A stretch of DNA of 64,000 nucleotides, taken from JAFLCM01 sp046154665 (GTDB taxonomy: Bacteria > Planctomycetota > Phycisphaerae > Phycisphaerales > UBA1924). The notes beneath the pieces are model-generated. The model saw only the letters and a list, made by a program, of their open reading frames with translations. It was not told where the DNA came from and did no database searches. The stretch covers positions 1-64,000 of the forward strand of contig JBJXFG010000032.1 of the NCBI GenBank assembly GCA_046154665.1. Reading direction: 5' to 3'. Of this stretch, positions 16,460-24,156 are shown one piece after another; position 1 is the stretch's first letter, and every line of letters begins with the position of its first letter. Made by a program: the position numbers and the translations under genes.

Positions 16460-17812
16460 ATGCCCCGCAAGTTCACCCGAGTTTTGATTGCCAACCGCGG
16501 CGAGATCGCGCTGCGGATCATCCGTGCGTGCCGCGAACTCGGCATCGAGTCGGTGTGCGTGTATTCGGAGGCGGACGCCGCGGCGCCGTATCTGAGGCTG
16601 GCGGATCGCTCGATCTGCATCGGTCCGGGTCCGGCGGCGCAGTCGTACTTGAACATCCCGCGGCTGATTTCGGCGGCGGAGATCGGCAACTGCGACGCGA
16701 TCCACCCTGGGTACGGGTTTTTGTCGGAGAACGCGCACTTCGCCGAGGTGTGCCGGGATTGCAAGATCGAGTTCATCGGGCCGACGCCCGAGGCGATGAG
16801 CAAGCTGGGGGACAAGATCAACTGCAAGCGGATGGCGCGCAAGGAGAAAGTGCCGACGTTCCCGGGGCCGGAAGAGGCGATCGACGACGAGGCGGTGGCG
16901 GTCGATTGGGCCAAGAAGATCGGCTATCCGGTGATCATCAAGGCCGCGGCGGGCGGGGGCGGACGCGGCATGCGCGTGTGCCACAATGAGATGGCCCTGC
17001 GCGCGAACATCAAGCAGGCCTCGACCGAAGCGAAGGCTGCGTTCGGCAACGGCGCGGTCTACATCGAGAAGTTCCTCGAACAGGCGCGGCACGTCGAGGT
17101 GCAGTGCCTGGGCGACAAGCACGGGAACGCGATCCACCTCTACGAGCGCGACTGCTCGACGCAGCGGCGGCACCAGAAAATCATCGAAGAGGCGCCGGCC
17201 CCGCACGTTGACCCGAAAAAACGCGAGGAAGTGTGCAAGTCGGCGGCCCGGCTGGTCAAGGCGGCGGGCTATCACGGGGCCGCGACCGTCGAGTTCCTGA
17301 TGGACGCGAAGCAGAACTTCTACCTACTCGAGGTCAACACCCGGGTGCAGGTCGAGCACCCGATCACCGAGATGATCACCGGGGTGGACATCGTCAAGAC
17401 GATGATCCGGGTTGCGGCGGGCGAGAAGCTGCCTTACGAGCAGAAGGACATTTCGGTGCGCGGTCACGCGATGGAGTGCCGGATCAACGCCGAGGACTGG
17501 GAGAAGGGGTTCATTCCCAGCGCCGGTCTGATCGAGCGGTACGAAGCGCCGGGCGGGCTGGGGATCCGGCTGGATTCGCACGCGTGCGCCGGGTACCGGG
17601 TGCCGACGAACTACGACAGCATGATCGGCAAGCTGATCGCGCACGCCGAGACGCGCGAGGAGTGCATCCGGAAGATGGACCGTGCGCTGCGCGAGTTCCG
17701 CATCGAGCCGATCAAGACGACGATCGGCCTGCACCGTGAGCTGATGAACAACGCGGCGTTCGTCAAGGGCGGGGTGGACATCCACTTCCTCGAGCGGCTG
17801 CTGAAGAAGTAA
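16460..17812 (+). CDS. accC: Biotin carboxylase subunit of acetyl-CoA carboxylase
   Basis: ATP-dependent carboxylation of the biotin on AccB. The 450-residue protein starts at MPRKFTRVLIANRGEIALR, the standard N-terminus, so I use the ATG at 16460 rather than earlier in-frame codons that fall in the repeat. It shows HPGYGFLSEN, the ATP-grasp glycine loop AAAGGGGRGMR, the ERDCSTQRRHQK block and EVNTRVQVEHP. It forms a unit with accB. Confidence 0.97.
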   Translation: MPRKFTRVLIANRGEIALRIIRACRELGIESVCVYSEADAAAPYLRLADRSICIGPGPAAQSYLNIPRLISAAEIGNCDAIHPGYGFLSENAHFAEVCRDCKIEFIGPTPEAMSKLGDKINCKRMARKEKVPTFPGPEEAIDDEAVAVDWAKKIGYPVIIKAAAGGGGRGMRVCHNEMALRANIKQASTEAKAAFGNGAVYIEKFLEQARHVEVQCLGDKHGNAIHLYERDCSTQRRHQKIIEEAPAPHVDPKKREEVCKSAARLVKAAGYHGAATVEFLMDAKQNFYLLEVNTRVQVEHPITEMITGVDIVKTMIRVAAGEKLPYEQKDISVRGHAMECRINAEDWEKGFIPSAGLIERYEAPGGLGIRLDSHACAGYRVPTNYDSMIGKLIAHAETREECIRKMDRALREFRIEPIKTTIGLHRELMNNAAFVKGGVDIHFLERLLKK

Positions 17813-17825
17813 ACAGGAATTCACC

Positions 17826-17852
17826 GCGGAGAACGCGGAGTTCGCGGAGGAA
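17826..17852. repeat. GCGGAG tandem patch after accC
   Basis: GCGGAGAAC, GCGGAGTTC and GCGGAGGAA follow one another with 9-bp period just after the accC stop. It resembles the patch at 5304-5329. Confidence 0.65.
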
Positions 17853-18023
17853 GGCAGGAGAGATGGCTTTGCTGCGGGGTCGTACGGCTCAAGCGACATG
17901 TGCGTGAAAGCGGCCCTTCGCTCTGCAATCGTTCGTCCCGCGTGTTCCGGCATTCGCCGACCCACGTCGCGCGGCGACAAAGCGAGGCAAGCCCACAACC
18001 AGAAACGGGTCGGCGTGCCCAAG

Positions 18024-18049
18024 AAAAAAGCCCCGACGAGGGTCGGGGC
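18024..18049 (-). terminator. Intrinsic terminator, apparently the displaced tRNA-Tyr terminator
   Basis: On the minus strand GCCCCGAC and GTCGGGGC form an 8-bp stem with a 4-nt loop, followed by six T. It lies 8 bp from the stranded copy of the tRNA-Tyr 3' end (18058-18086) and points the right way for that tRNA. The intact tRNA is now 12 kb away, so the integrated element appears to have separated the gene from its terminator. Confidence 0.85.
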
Positions 18050-18057
18050 GGTCGAGC

Positions 18058-18086
18058 AAGTGGGCGCGGAAGGATTCGAACCTTCG
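18058..18086. repeat. Left attachment site (29-bp tRNA-Tyr 3' copy)
   Basis: Exact match to 30076-30104. It contains the acceptor and T-arm sequence of tRNA-Tyr but no anticodon, so it is the displaced host 3' end and not a tRNA gene. Identity stops abruptly on both sides. Confidence 0.92.
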
Positions 18087-18329
18087 CCGTTTACCTCGGG
18101 AAATCCAGCAAGCGCCCCCGAAGGCGGCGCGCATTCCGGCGCGCTTGGCGGCGATTCGGCCCCCCAACCGGCCCCGGCGACGACTCCCGACCCCGCCCAA
18201 CCGGGCATCCCGACCGCACCCCTCTCCCCCAGCGATCCCGAGTTGGCGGCGGTGGTTGCCGCATGGCCCGACCTGCCCCCGGCGATCCGGGCGGGCATCG
18301 TGGCGATGGTGAAGGCGAGCGGGCGGTAG
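18087..18329 (+). pseudogene. Stranded integrase C-terminal tail (80 codons)
   Basis: Starting at the attachment core, this frame encodes a Pro/Ala-rich linker followed by a short helical end (AAVVAAWPDLPPAIRAGIV then AMVKASGR) and a stop. The integrase at the far end reads into its own copy of the core in exactly this frame (GAEGFEPS). Joining 30104 to 18087, as in the excised circle, extends the integrase by these 80 residues without a break. In the integrated state the frame runs on upstream into host DNA to 17898, which would be mis-called as a hypothetical protein. Confidence 0.75.
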
Positions 18330-18770
18330 GGGAGGCGGGAAGGTGTAATCGTGCCGCTATTGGGCTGCCGCCCCGCATAAGGGTCTCGCTGTACCCCTCA
18401 ACCTTCTCCAGGCATCAACGCCGCCTCCAATCAACTAGGGTTAGGGTAAGGCTCGATGGCCCTTGGCCTCCACGCAAGACCCCTCACACCCCCCGCTGAG
18501 TTCCTCGGGGGGAGTCCCGTGGGTCCACCTAGGTACGCCCTCCGAACGCTCAGGCTGATATGGGGGAATCCGGTCGCCTTGCGACATTGCCGGCGATTCG
18601 CAGAACCGGGTGCTTGCGCCCCAACGGGCAAGCCCACCCGAGGTTATCCGCCGGGATGGTCCTGTTGCGGGGGGCACCGCGGCGCAGACGGGCGGCGTGT
18701 CCCGAGTAATCTGGGGATTGTGGTAGGCGCAGGGGGGGAGGATGAGTAGGTTTTCCAATGGCTTCGGGGT
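18330..18770. other. 441-bp stretch without a recognised gene
   Basis: I see no convincing coding region. A small hairpin is formed by CCCCCCG and CGGGGGG near 18489-18513. The stretch leads to the signal-peptide protein at 18783. Confidence 0.5.
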
Positions 18771-18782
18771 TTGGAGATTTGT

Positions 18783-20159
18783 ATGAAGCGAACCCTCATC
18801 GCGCTGGTCATTGCCGCCGCGGCCGACATGGGCGCGGCGCAGTGCGTGACGGCGTGGTCCGAAGTCGGGGCGGCGGAGAGTACTACTAACTCAGAATCAA
18901 CCTTCTCCGCCATGGCCTTTGACGAAGCGCGCGGACGCCTCGTCCTTTTCGATTACAACCGGACGGTCGAGTGGGTTGGAGGCCAGTGGTTTCCTCTTGT
19001 GAGCAACTTTCCAGTGCCACGGAGGGGTGCTCAACTCTCCTACTCCGCTCAGGACCAAAAGTGCTGGCTGTTCGGGGGGGCTATTGCGTTTTCTTCGGCT
19101 CCCATCTCAGCGAGTCTCTGGGTCTGGGATGCAAACGGCTGGACCCTCAGGTCTTCTTCCGGGCCGAGACGTGCAAATCACGGACAAGCGTTCGATGGGA
19201 TCCTCAACAGGCTGGTCGTGTTTGGCGGTAGCACTGACACGGATTTCTACAAACTGGATCGCTCCACCTGGGAGTACGCTCAGGGCCAGTGGCGGATGCT
19301 CGGAGAGAATGGTCCCTCGGCTCGCCAGTTCCCCCTCATGGTGTTTGACTCGCAAAGAGACGTCGTGGTCCTCCACGGTGGCGCGGGCTTTAACGGCGTG
19401 GGAGGCGCGGTGACGTACTCCGACACGTGGGAACTGTCGGGGGGCCAATGGGTCCTCAAGCAGCAGACAGCCCCGTTCCCGCCCCGGAGCGGTTCGGCGA
19501 TGGTGTTCAATCAGGATCGGGGCCGCACGTGGCTCATCGGCGGGAAGTCGGGGGGGGTTCCCTTCGGTGATGTGTGGGAGTGGGACGGCACGGCCTGGGT
19601 GCTTCTCCCGACCAGCGGCCTCGCGCCGCGGGCCTTCCACATGGCGGCCTATTCTGAGGCCACGGGCGAAGTGTTCGTGTATGGCGGTTCTCCGGATGGT
19701 CTGGTGTACCCGAAGCGCGTCAGCCGCATCGCGACCGTGACCTCGCCCCGGATTGCCCGGAGTCCGGTCGGTGCAACCCGCTGCCTCGGCTCCCCCATTG
19801 ATGACATCAGTGTTGACGCGACGGGCATTGGGTTGACCTACCAATGGCGGAAAGACGGCGCAAGCCTTAACGGCCAGACCGCTTCGGCTCTGAATATCCC
19901 ACAATGCGCCATGACCGATGCGGGCATTTATGACTGCGTTGTGTCGAACTCCTGCGGGTCGGCGACCTCAAACCCTGCCACCGTTCGTGTCCTCCCGGAC
20001 ATTCGCCCCAACGGACAGATCGACACCGCCGACCTCACGCTGTTCCTGGCGTTCTTCGGCTTCACAACGCCGTCCATCGCCGACTTCAACGGTGACGGGC
20101 TGGTGAACACCGTCGACCTCATCCGGTTCCTCGGTGCGTTCGGGCAGACGTGCAATTAG
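18783..20159 (+). CDS. Secreted Kelch-type propeller with Ig-like and dockerin-like end
   Basis: A 458-residue exported protein. The signal peptide (MKRTLIALVIAAAADMGAAQ) is followed by about six Kelch-like repeats (for example FDEARGRLVLFD, FDGILNRLVVFGG, FDSQRDVVVLHGG, YSEATGEVFVYGG), an Ig-like domain (about 330-400, YQWRKDGASLNG and DAGIYDCVVSNSCG), and two calcium-binding repeats with NGQIDTADLTLFLAFFG and NGDGLVNTVDLIRFLGAFG. This end resembles dockerin type I repeats common in planctomycete exported proteins. The ATG at 18783 is preceded by GGAG with 6-nt spacing. Probably a cell-surface or matrix protein; ligand unknown. Confidence 0.8.
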   Translation: MKRTLIALVIAAAADMGAAQCVTAWSEVGAAESTTNSESTFSAMAFDEARGRLVLFDYNRTVEWVGGQWFPLVSNFPVPRRGAQLSYSAQDQKCWLFGGAIAFSSAPISASLWVWDANGWTLRSSSGPRRANHGQAFDGILNRLVVFGGSTDTDFYKLDRSTWEYAQGQWRMLGENGPSARQFPLMVFDSQRDVVVLHGGAGFNGVGGAVTYSDTWELSGGQWVLKQQTAPFPPRSGSAMVFNQDRGRTWLIGGKSGGVPFGDVWEWDGTAWVLLPTSGLAPRAFHMAAYSEATGEVFVYGGSPDGLVYPKRVSRIATVTSPRIARSPVGATRCLGSPIDDISVDATGIGLTYQWRKDGASLNGQTASALNIPQCAMTDAGIYDCVVSNSCGSATSNPATVRVLPDIRPNGQIDTADLTLFLAFFGFTTPSIADFNGDGLVNTVDLIRFLGAFGQTCN

Positions 20160-20199
20160 GTATGAACCCGGTGGCCACGCTCGGAGGGCATGACCCCAT

Positions 20200-20246
20200 C
20201 GATCCGGGCTGGCATCGTGGCGATGGTGAAGGCGAGCGGGGCGTAG
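20200..20246 (+). pseudogene. Second copy of the integrase-tail end
   Basis: 47 bp matching 18283-18329 at 44 positions, including the stop, and encoding SIRAGIVAMVKASGA. Upstream similarity continues weakly to GCATG with a short deletion. It looks like the remains of another integrase tail, and so of another integration or a duplication within the island. Confidence 0.7.
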
Positions 20247-20320
20247 GTGGGCACCACGGCGGCAACACCCCTGCCGGCGCGAGTCAGTGACGCGCATTCC
20301 ATTCTCCGGCTGTCGCTGGG

Positions 20321-21412
20321 CTACTGCCCGCAACGGGTGCCGAAGAATGACAGGAATATGGTGAGGTCAAGGGTGTTCACGACGCCGTCACCGAAAAGGT
20401 CAAACGCGGAGTTGACCGGCACGGCTTGGCCGAACACTGCCAAGAACGCCACAAGGTCCACCGTGTTCACCGCGCAATCGCCGTTCACATCGCCCAGACA
20501 ACTCGGAGACGGAGGAGAGGCGGAACGCACGACGCGGATACCGACGTGGTTAGTCTCTTGGTTTGCCGCGACCGGACCGTAGCGCAGATCGGCTCTAACA
20601 TCTCCGAGTCGAAACGATCCGCCGCGGTGGTATCGCGCGTCACTTGACCCACCAACCCCCCGCGCTTCGGTCCACTCCGCGACGTTCCCCGCCATGTCAC
20701 GCGTTCCGTAGAAATTGGCGGGGTAAGTGCCAACCGGCGTGGCGTCGGGGAGGTTGTTGCTGTAGTTGGCCTGTGCCTCCGTGGGCTGCGTGTTGCTGGA
20801 AGTGGGGAACAACCAGAAGTTGTCCGCATCACCGCCTTGGCTGAACGGCTGATGGTGTGCGGCTTTGTACCACTCGTTTTCTGTGGGAACCGCCCAACGC
20901 CAGTTGGCATTGCGATCCCCTGGGAGTCCGCCACCGGCGGGTATTGCGTACGCGCCGTCCTCGGTGGTGATGCTGTTCTGGGGGCCGAGGGGCTGGCAGT
21001 TGTGAAGCCAGTTGGCGAAGCGACAGGCATCCCAAAAAGACACGAAGTTGACAGGGTGGTTCGCGCGCCCGCTGATCGTCGTGTAGACGTACGACCCCGG
21101 TGTGCCAGACCGGACGATGCCGCCGAATGCGCCAGCCATGCTGGGGTTGTAGAGGTCGTTTGGGTCCGAAGCGGCCACGGCGTTTAGAAACGCGGCGTAC
21201 TGGGCGTTTGTCACTTCGGTGGTGCCGATCTGATAGGCGTATCCCACCGCGCCGTAGCCCGACGTTCCATCGTTCATGACGAGTGGGTCGGCGGCGTTTC
21301 CTGGGCTGCCGATGTTCACCGTAGGGATGATGATCTGACCCCAAGCGACCGAATGGCCGAGAATCGGCATGATCCCGAATACGGCGACACACACGGGCAA
21401 CTTGGCAAACAT
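20321..21412 (-). CDS. Secreted SUMF1/FGE-like protein with dockerin-like end
   Basis: A 363-residue protein with a signal peptide (MFAKLPVCVAVFGIMPILG) and a formylglycine-generating-enzyme/sulfatase-modifying domain at about 30-290: YQIGTTEVTNAQYAAFLNA, HPVNFVSFWDACRFANWL, RWAVPTENEWYKAAH, GTRDMAGNVAEWTEAR and RGGSF. Two dockerin-like calcium repeats follow (VNGDCAVNTVDLVAFLAVFG and the GDGVVNTLDLTIFLSFFG repeat). The catalytic cysteines of true formylglycine-generating enzyme are not evident, so it is more likely a binding or structural relative. Convergent with the Kelch gene. I start at 21412 because the signal peptide begins there. Confidence 0.82.
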   Translation of the reverse strand: MFAKLPVCVAVFGIMPILGHSVAWGQIIIPTVNIGSPGNAADPLVMNDGTSGYGAVGYAYQIGTTEVTNAQYAAFLNAVAASDPNDLYNPSMAGAFGGIVRSGTPGSYVYTTISGRANHPVNFVSFWDACRFANWLHNCQPLGPQNSITTEDGAYAIPAGGGLPGDRNANWRWAVPTENEWYKAAHHQPFSQGGDADNFWLFPTSSNTQPTEAQANYSNNLPDATPVGTYPANFYGTRDMAGNVAEWTEARGVGGSSDARYHRGGSFRLGDVRADLRYGPVAANQETNHVGIRVVRSASPPSPSCLGDVNGDCAVNTVDLVAFLAVFGQAVPVNSAFDLFGDGVVNTLDLTIFLSFFGTRCGQ

Positions 21413-21951
21413 GGCGCTCTCTTTCGGCTGGAGGGTTCTTCGAACGACTTTCGCCGTTCCTCGGACACCTCCCCACTCTACCAGCGCCCATCCCAATCCA
21501 AGACTGAAATCTCGCTCATGTTTCAAAGGGTGCGACGTTGCTCGCGCGGTAGGAACGCGGCACCCCCCACCCCTCCCCGGATGAGCGGGCGGGATATAGC
21601 AGGTTCCCCCGGCTTCCAATGTGGCGCTGATTCCCCCCGCTCCCCACACTCATATTTTACCACAAGGGCACCCTGCCCACGAGCGTCGCTCACGCCGAAT
21701 CGGGCTTGGGGGGTTACGAATCAACGTTTGCAAGCGGCTCGTCGCGCAGGGCGTCGGGCACCCAAGTGGAAAACCTGTCCAGACTTGTTCCCTTCAAATG
21801 TCCCACGACTTCTAGCCCATACATTGATCCACCAGAGGGCATGGATGTCCGTGCCCGCGAACCGCTCGGCCCCACAGGACCGGCCACCGAAATAGGGTCC
21901 GGCCCGCTCGCCCGATCCGGTGCGACAGGCCCAGAACAATGGAGTGAACCA
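21413..21951. other. 539-bp stretch upstream of a large unknown gene
   Basis: No confident gene. It must hold the promoter of the minus-strand SUMF1-like gene and that of the next plus-strand gene. The frame of the latter is open upstream to 21706, so a longer N-terminus is possible, but those codons look like random coding. A small palindrome around GAGCGTCGCTC lies near 21681. Confidence 0.45.
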
Positions 21952-22941
21952 ATGGCACGGAAGGCCGCAATGAAGGCACAGGTACGGGATACGACCAAGC
22001 CCGGAGAGGATGCGGGGCACTCAGCCCGCGTCTTCGCCGCGAAGACGCCAGAGCGCTTCATGGTTTTCATCCCATCGACAGACCCTCGAGTGACATCCTG
22101 TGAAGCATGGAAGTCGCTGATGCAGTTTCGTGAAGAACTGCTTACCAACCCGCGAACCGATCCGGGAGAGACCGGTTGGTGGAGCCGATGGGTTGGCACC
22201 GTCCTGCGCTACATAGTAGGCCAAGACGAGCGATGGGGACGCGGCTACTACGGTCCCAACCACATGCCATTTGTGGGGGACATGCCGGGATACCACCCGT
22301 TCGAGCAACAAAATGCGGCGCGGCCCGTCGAGTCTGTACGGCGGGATCTGCACCGGCTGTTTGAACCGAAGAAGAAGCGGTTCGTCAGTCTGGAAGGAGA
22401 CGACACGCGGACGGTGTTCTTTCCCCCGTACGCAACCATCGTGCATTTCTACTCGGCGGCCGTGGTTGATTGGTCAGCACCCTTTCCTTCGATAGCCGAG
22501 CGCGGGCATTTGATCGAATGGGTGGAGTCGTGGCTCGACGTCATCACCTACACCGAAGCCACCGGTCACTACCCGTGGGAAGCCGAGAGTAAAGCGGCGT
22601 CTGCGGCGGTCTTCTGCGAATCGGACTTCGTAGCCGAGCGCGATTGGCTGGGCGCGAAGGCGCGAGGGTTTGAAGAGAACGGAAAGGGCGACGGCGGGAG
22701 TGCGTGCTCACCGATGCCTGCTGAACTCGTGCATCCCGCTTCAGTTTTCCCTTCCGACGCGAGTGACGGGGACCTACGACCCGGCAACTGGTTCCGCCAC
22801 AAGCACGGCATCCCTCTGGAGCGCCTCAACAAACAATGGCAGGACGGCAAGATGCCGTCATCAAAGAAATTGAAGAGAGTACGCTGGTACTCACTGCAAG
22901 AAGTAATGGCAGCGAACCCGGAAGATTTCATGGCCGACTAG
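21952..22941 (+). CDS. Hypothetical protein carried by the integrated element
   Basis: A 329-residue soluble protein that I do not recognise. It is rich in aromatic residues, with W-rich blocks (GWWSRWVGTVLRYIVGQ, WRFHK-like end) and no signal peptide or membrane helix. The C-terminal 55 residues (NWFRHKHGIPLERLNKQW then SKKLKRVRWYSLQEVM) look like a compact winged or zinc-free DNA-binding module that first reads an HTH and then a basic stretch; this is a guess. The ATG at 21952 is chosen because MARKAAMKAQ begins the composition-normal part. Its stop lies 7 bp before the iteron-like repeats. Confidence 0.6.
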   Translation: MARKAAMKAQVRDTTKPGEDAGHSARVFAAKTPERFMVFIPSTDPRVTSCEAWKSLMQFREELLTNPRTDPGETGWWSRWVGTVLRYIVGQDERWGRGYYGPNHMPFVGDMPGYHPFEQQNAARPVESVRRDLHRLFEPKKKRFVSLEGDDTRTVFFPPYATIVHFYSAAVVDWSAPFPSIAERGHLIEWVESWLDVITYTEATGHYPWEAESKAASAAVFCESDFVAERDWLGAKARGFEENGKGDGGSACSPMPAELVHPASVFPSDASDGDLRPGNWFRHKHGIPLERLNKQWQDGKMPSSKKLKRVRWYSLQEVMAANPEDFMAD

Positions 22942-22947
22942 CGTGAG

Positions 22948-22997
22948 CGGGAATCACCGGGAGTCACCGCGAGCCAGCGGGAAACAGCGGGAAACAC
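22948..22997 (+). repeat. Five direct 10-bp repeats (iteron-like)
   Basis: Five units in direct contact: CGGGAATCAC, CGGGAGTCAC, CGCGAGCCAG, CGGGAAACAG and CGGGAAACAC. The 10-bp period puts each unit on the same helix face. They lie 47 bp upstream of the first excisionase-like gene and ahead of the replication gene, fitting an operator, an excision-factor site or a replication origin. Confidence 0.75.
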
Positions 22998-23044
22998 GGC
23001 CTCTCAGCCTATCGGTCGCTCACACTCGCGGCCATGCTCCGTGC

Positions 23045-23302
23045 ATGACCACAACAAACCCCCTCGCTCCGCACGACACCAATCATTTCTCCGCCGCGCT
23101 CCGTCCGACCGAACTCGCGCACCTTCTCGGGGTGTCACGGTCGATGCTTTGGAAACTCCACTCCAGCGGGCGGCTTCCACTCCCGATCCGGCTGGGCCGC
23201 TCCACACGCTGGCGGCGTGCCGAAGTGCTGGCGTGGCTGGAGGCCGGGTGCCCCGACCGCGCGGCGTGGCAGGCGCGGCGTTCGAACGGGGGTGAGGCGT
23301 GA
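23045..23302 (+). CDS. Excisionase/AlpA-like DNA-binding protein
   Basis: An 85-residue protein with a MerR-type winged helix: LRPTELAHLLGVSRSMLWKL, the SGRLPLPIRLG wing and WRRAEVLAWLEAG. Proteins of this type act as recombination directionality factors or as regulators in integrated elements. It is the first of four short genes that overlap stop-to-start. I start at ATG 23045; the frame is open upstream but runs through the iteron-like repeats. Confidence 0.8.
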   Translation: MTTTNPLAPHDTNHFSAALRPTELAHLLGVSRSMLWKLHSSGRLPLPIRLGRSTRWRRAEVLAWLEAGCPDRAAWQARRSNGGEA

Positions 23303-23493
23303 GCGCCCACGATTCGCCCGAATGGGTGGCGGCCCGATGCCTTCGCGTTCCGGCGCGGTGGCTGCGGGATGAAATCGAAGCCGGACGCATTCCCGCGCTG
23401 ATCGCGGGTCGCAGCGTGCTCATCCACGTCCCGACAGTGGCGGCCCAGCTCGCCGAACGTGCGAAGCGCGAACCGGGGGTGCCTCGTGGCTGA
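23299..23493 (+). CDS. Small HTH protein, excisionase-like
   Basis: A 64-residue protein with GTG start overlapping the previous stop (GTGA). CLRVPARWLRDEIEAGRIP followed by LIAGRSVLIHVPTVAAQLAE has the helix-turn-helix, wing and helix order of excisionase-like proteins. Function within the element is unknown; it may share DNA sites with its neighbours. Confidence 0.68.
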   Translation: MSAHDSPEWVAARCLRVPARWLRDEIEAGRIPALIAGRSVLIHVPTVAAQLAERAKREPGVPRG

Positions 23494-23713
23494 ACTCCCC
23501 AACCGCCCCGGCGCTGTCCCGTCTACTCCACTCGCACTCCGCCCTCGCGGAGCGGCGAAAGCCCTCGGCATCGGCGAGCGCAAACTTTGGGAACTCTCCC
23601 AGCCGCGCGGTCCGATCCCGTGCGTGCGCGTCGGCGTGTGCGTCCTCTACCCGGTTGCCGCGCTGCAAGCGTGGCTGAGCGCCGAAGCGGCGAAGGGAGG
23701 GCAGGCGCAGTGA
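23486..23713 (+). CDS. Small HTH protein, AlpA/excisionase-like
   Basis: A 75-residue protein from a GTG at 23486, overlapping the preceding gene by 8 bp. RPRGAAKALGIGERKLWELSQ then GPIPCVRVGVCVLYPVAAL and QAWLSAEA match the MerR-like excisionase pattern. It is the third such gene in a row. Confidence 0.7.
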   Translation: MAELPNRPGAVPSTPLALRPRGAAKALGIGERKLWELSQPRGPIPCVRVGVCVLYPVAALQAWLSAEAAKGGQAQ

Positions 23714-24156
23714 CCACGCCCCCCAAAAACGACGCGGCCCCGGTGCAAGACGGGGCGCACGCCAATCGTTCAAAGCCTACACCGAATGCTAGCCTTCTCG
23801 CGCTGGACCTGATGCCCCCGGCGCACCACAGCGCCCCGTTGGGAACGTCCGAAGTTGCGGCGCGGCGGATCGCAGGGCACGCGGCCAAGCAAAGGGCCGA
23901 CGTGCTGGCGGTGATCGTGAAAGCCGGCGCGTTCGGCGCGACCGATGCCGAGATTGAATCGGCCACGGGCATCCGCGCCCAGTCGGTGTCCCCCCGACGC
24001 GGTGAACTCCGCGCCTTGGGGTTGCTTGTCGATTCGGGGCGGCGACGCCCGACGCCACGCGGTTGCCCTGCGGCGGTGTGGGTCGCGGCCACGTTCGCCA
24101 CGGCTGGCCCTACGGCATCGGCTAACACCGGCGGGCCGGAAGGGGGTGCGGCATGA
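23710..24156 (+). CDS. Winged-helix DNA-binding protein
   Basis: A 148-residue protein starting at GTG 23710 on a GTGA overlap. After a low-complexity N-terminus, residues about 50-130 carry a winged helix: AVIVKAGAFGATDAEIESAT, GIRAQSVSPRRGELRALGLL and VDSGRRRPTPRGCPAAVWV. This form is common in phage-like elements as a regulator or replication accessory. Its stop overlaps the replication gene by 4 bp (ATGA). Confidence 0.7.
   Translation: MTTPPKNDAAPVQDGAHANRSKPTPNASLLALDLMPPAHHSAPLGTSEVAARRIAGHAAKQRADVLAVIVKAGAFGATDAEIESATGIRAQSVSPRRGELRALGLLVDSGRRRPTPRGCPAAVWVAATFATAGPTASANTGGPEGGAA

Noticed and set aside
18058..18086. A second tRNA-Tyr gene
   Set aside because: Only the acceptor and T-arm sequence is present; there is no anticodon arm or 5' half. 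It is an attachment-site copy.
17898..18329. A 143-residue hypothetical protein
   Set aside because: The frame runs across the host terminator, the tRNA 3' copy and the stranded integrase tail, so only its last part has coding meaning.
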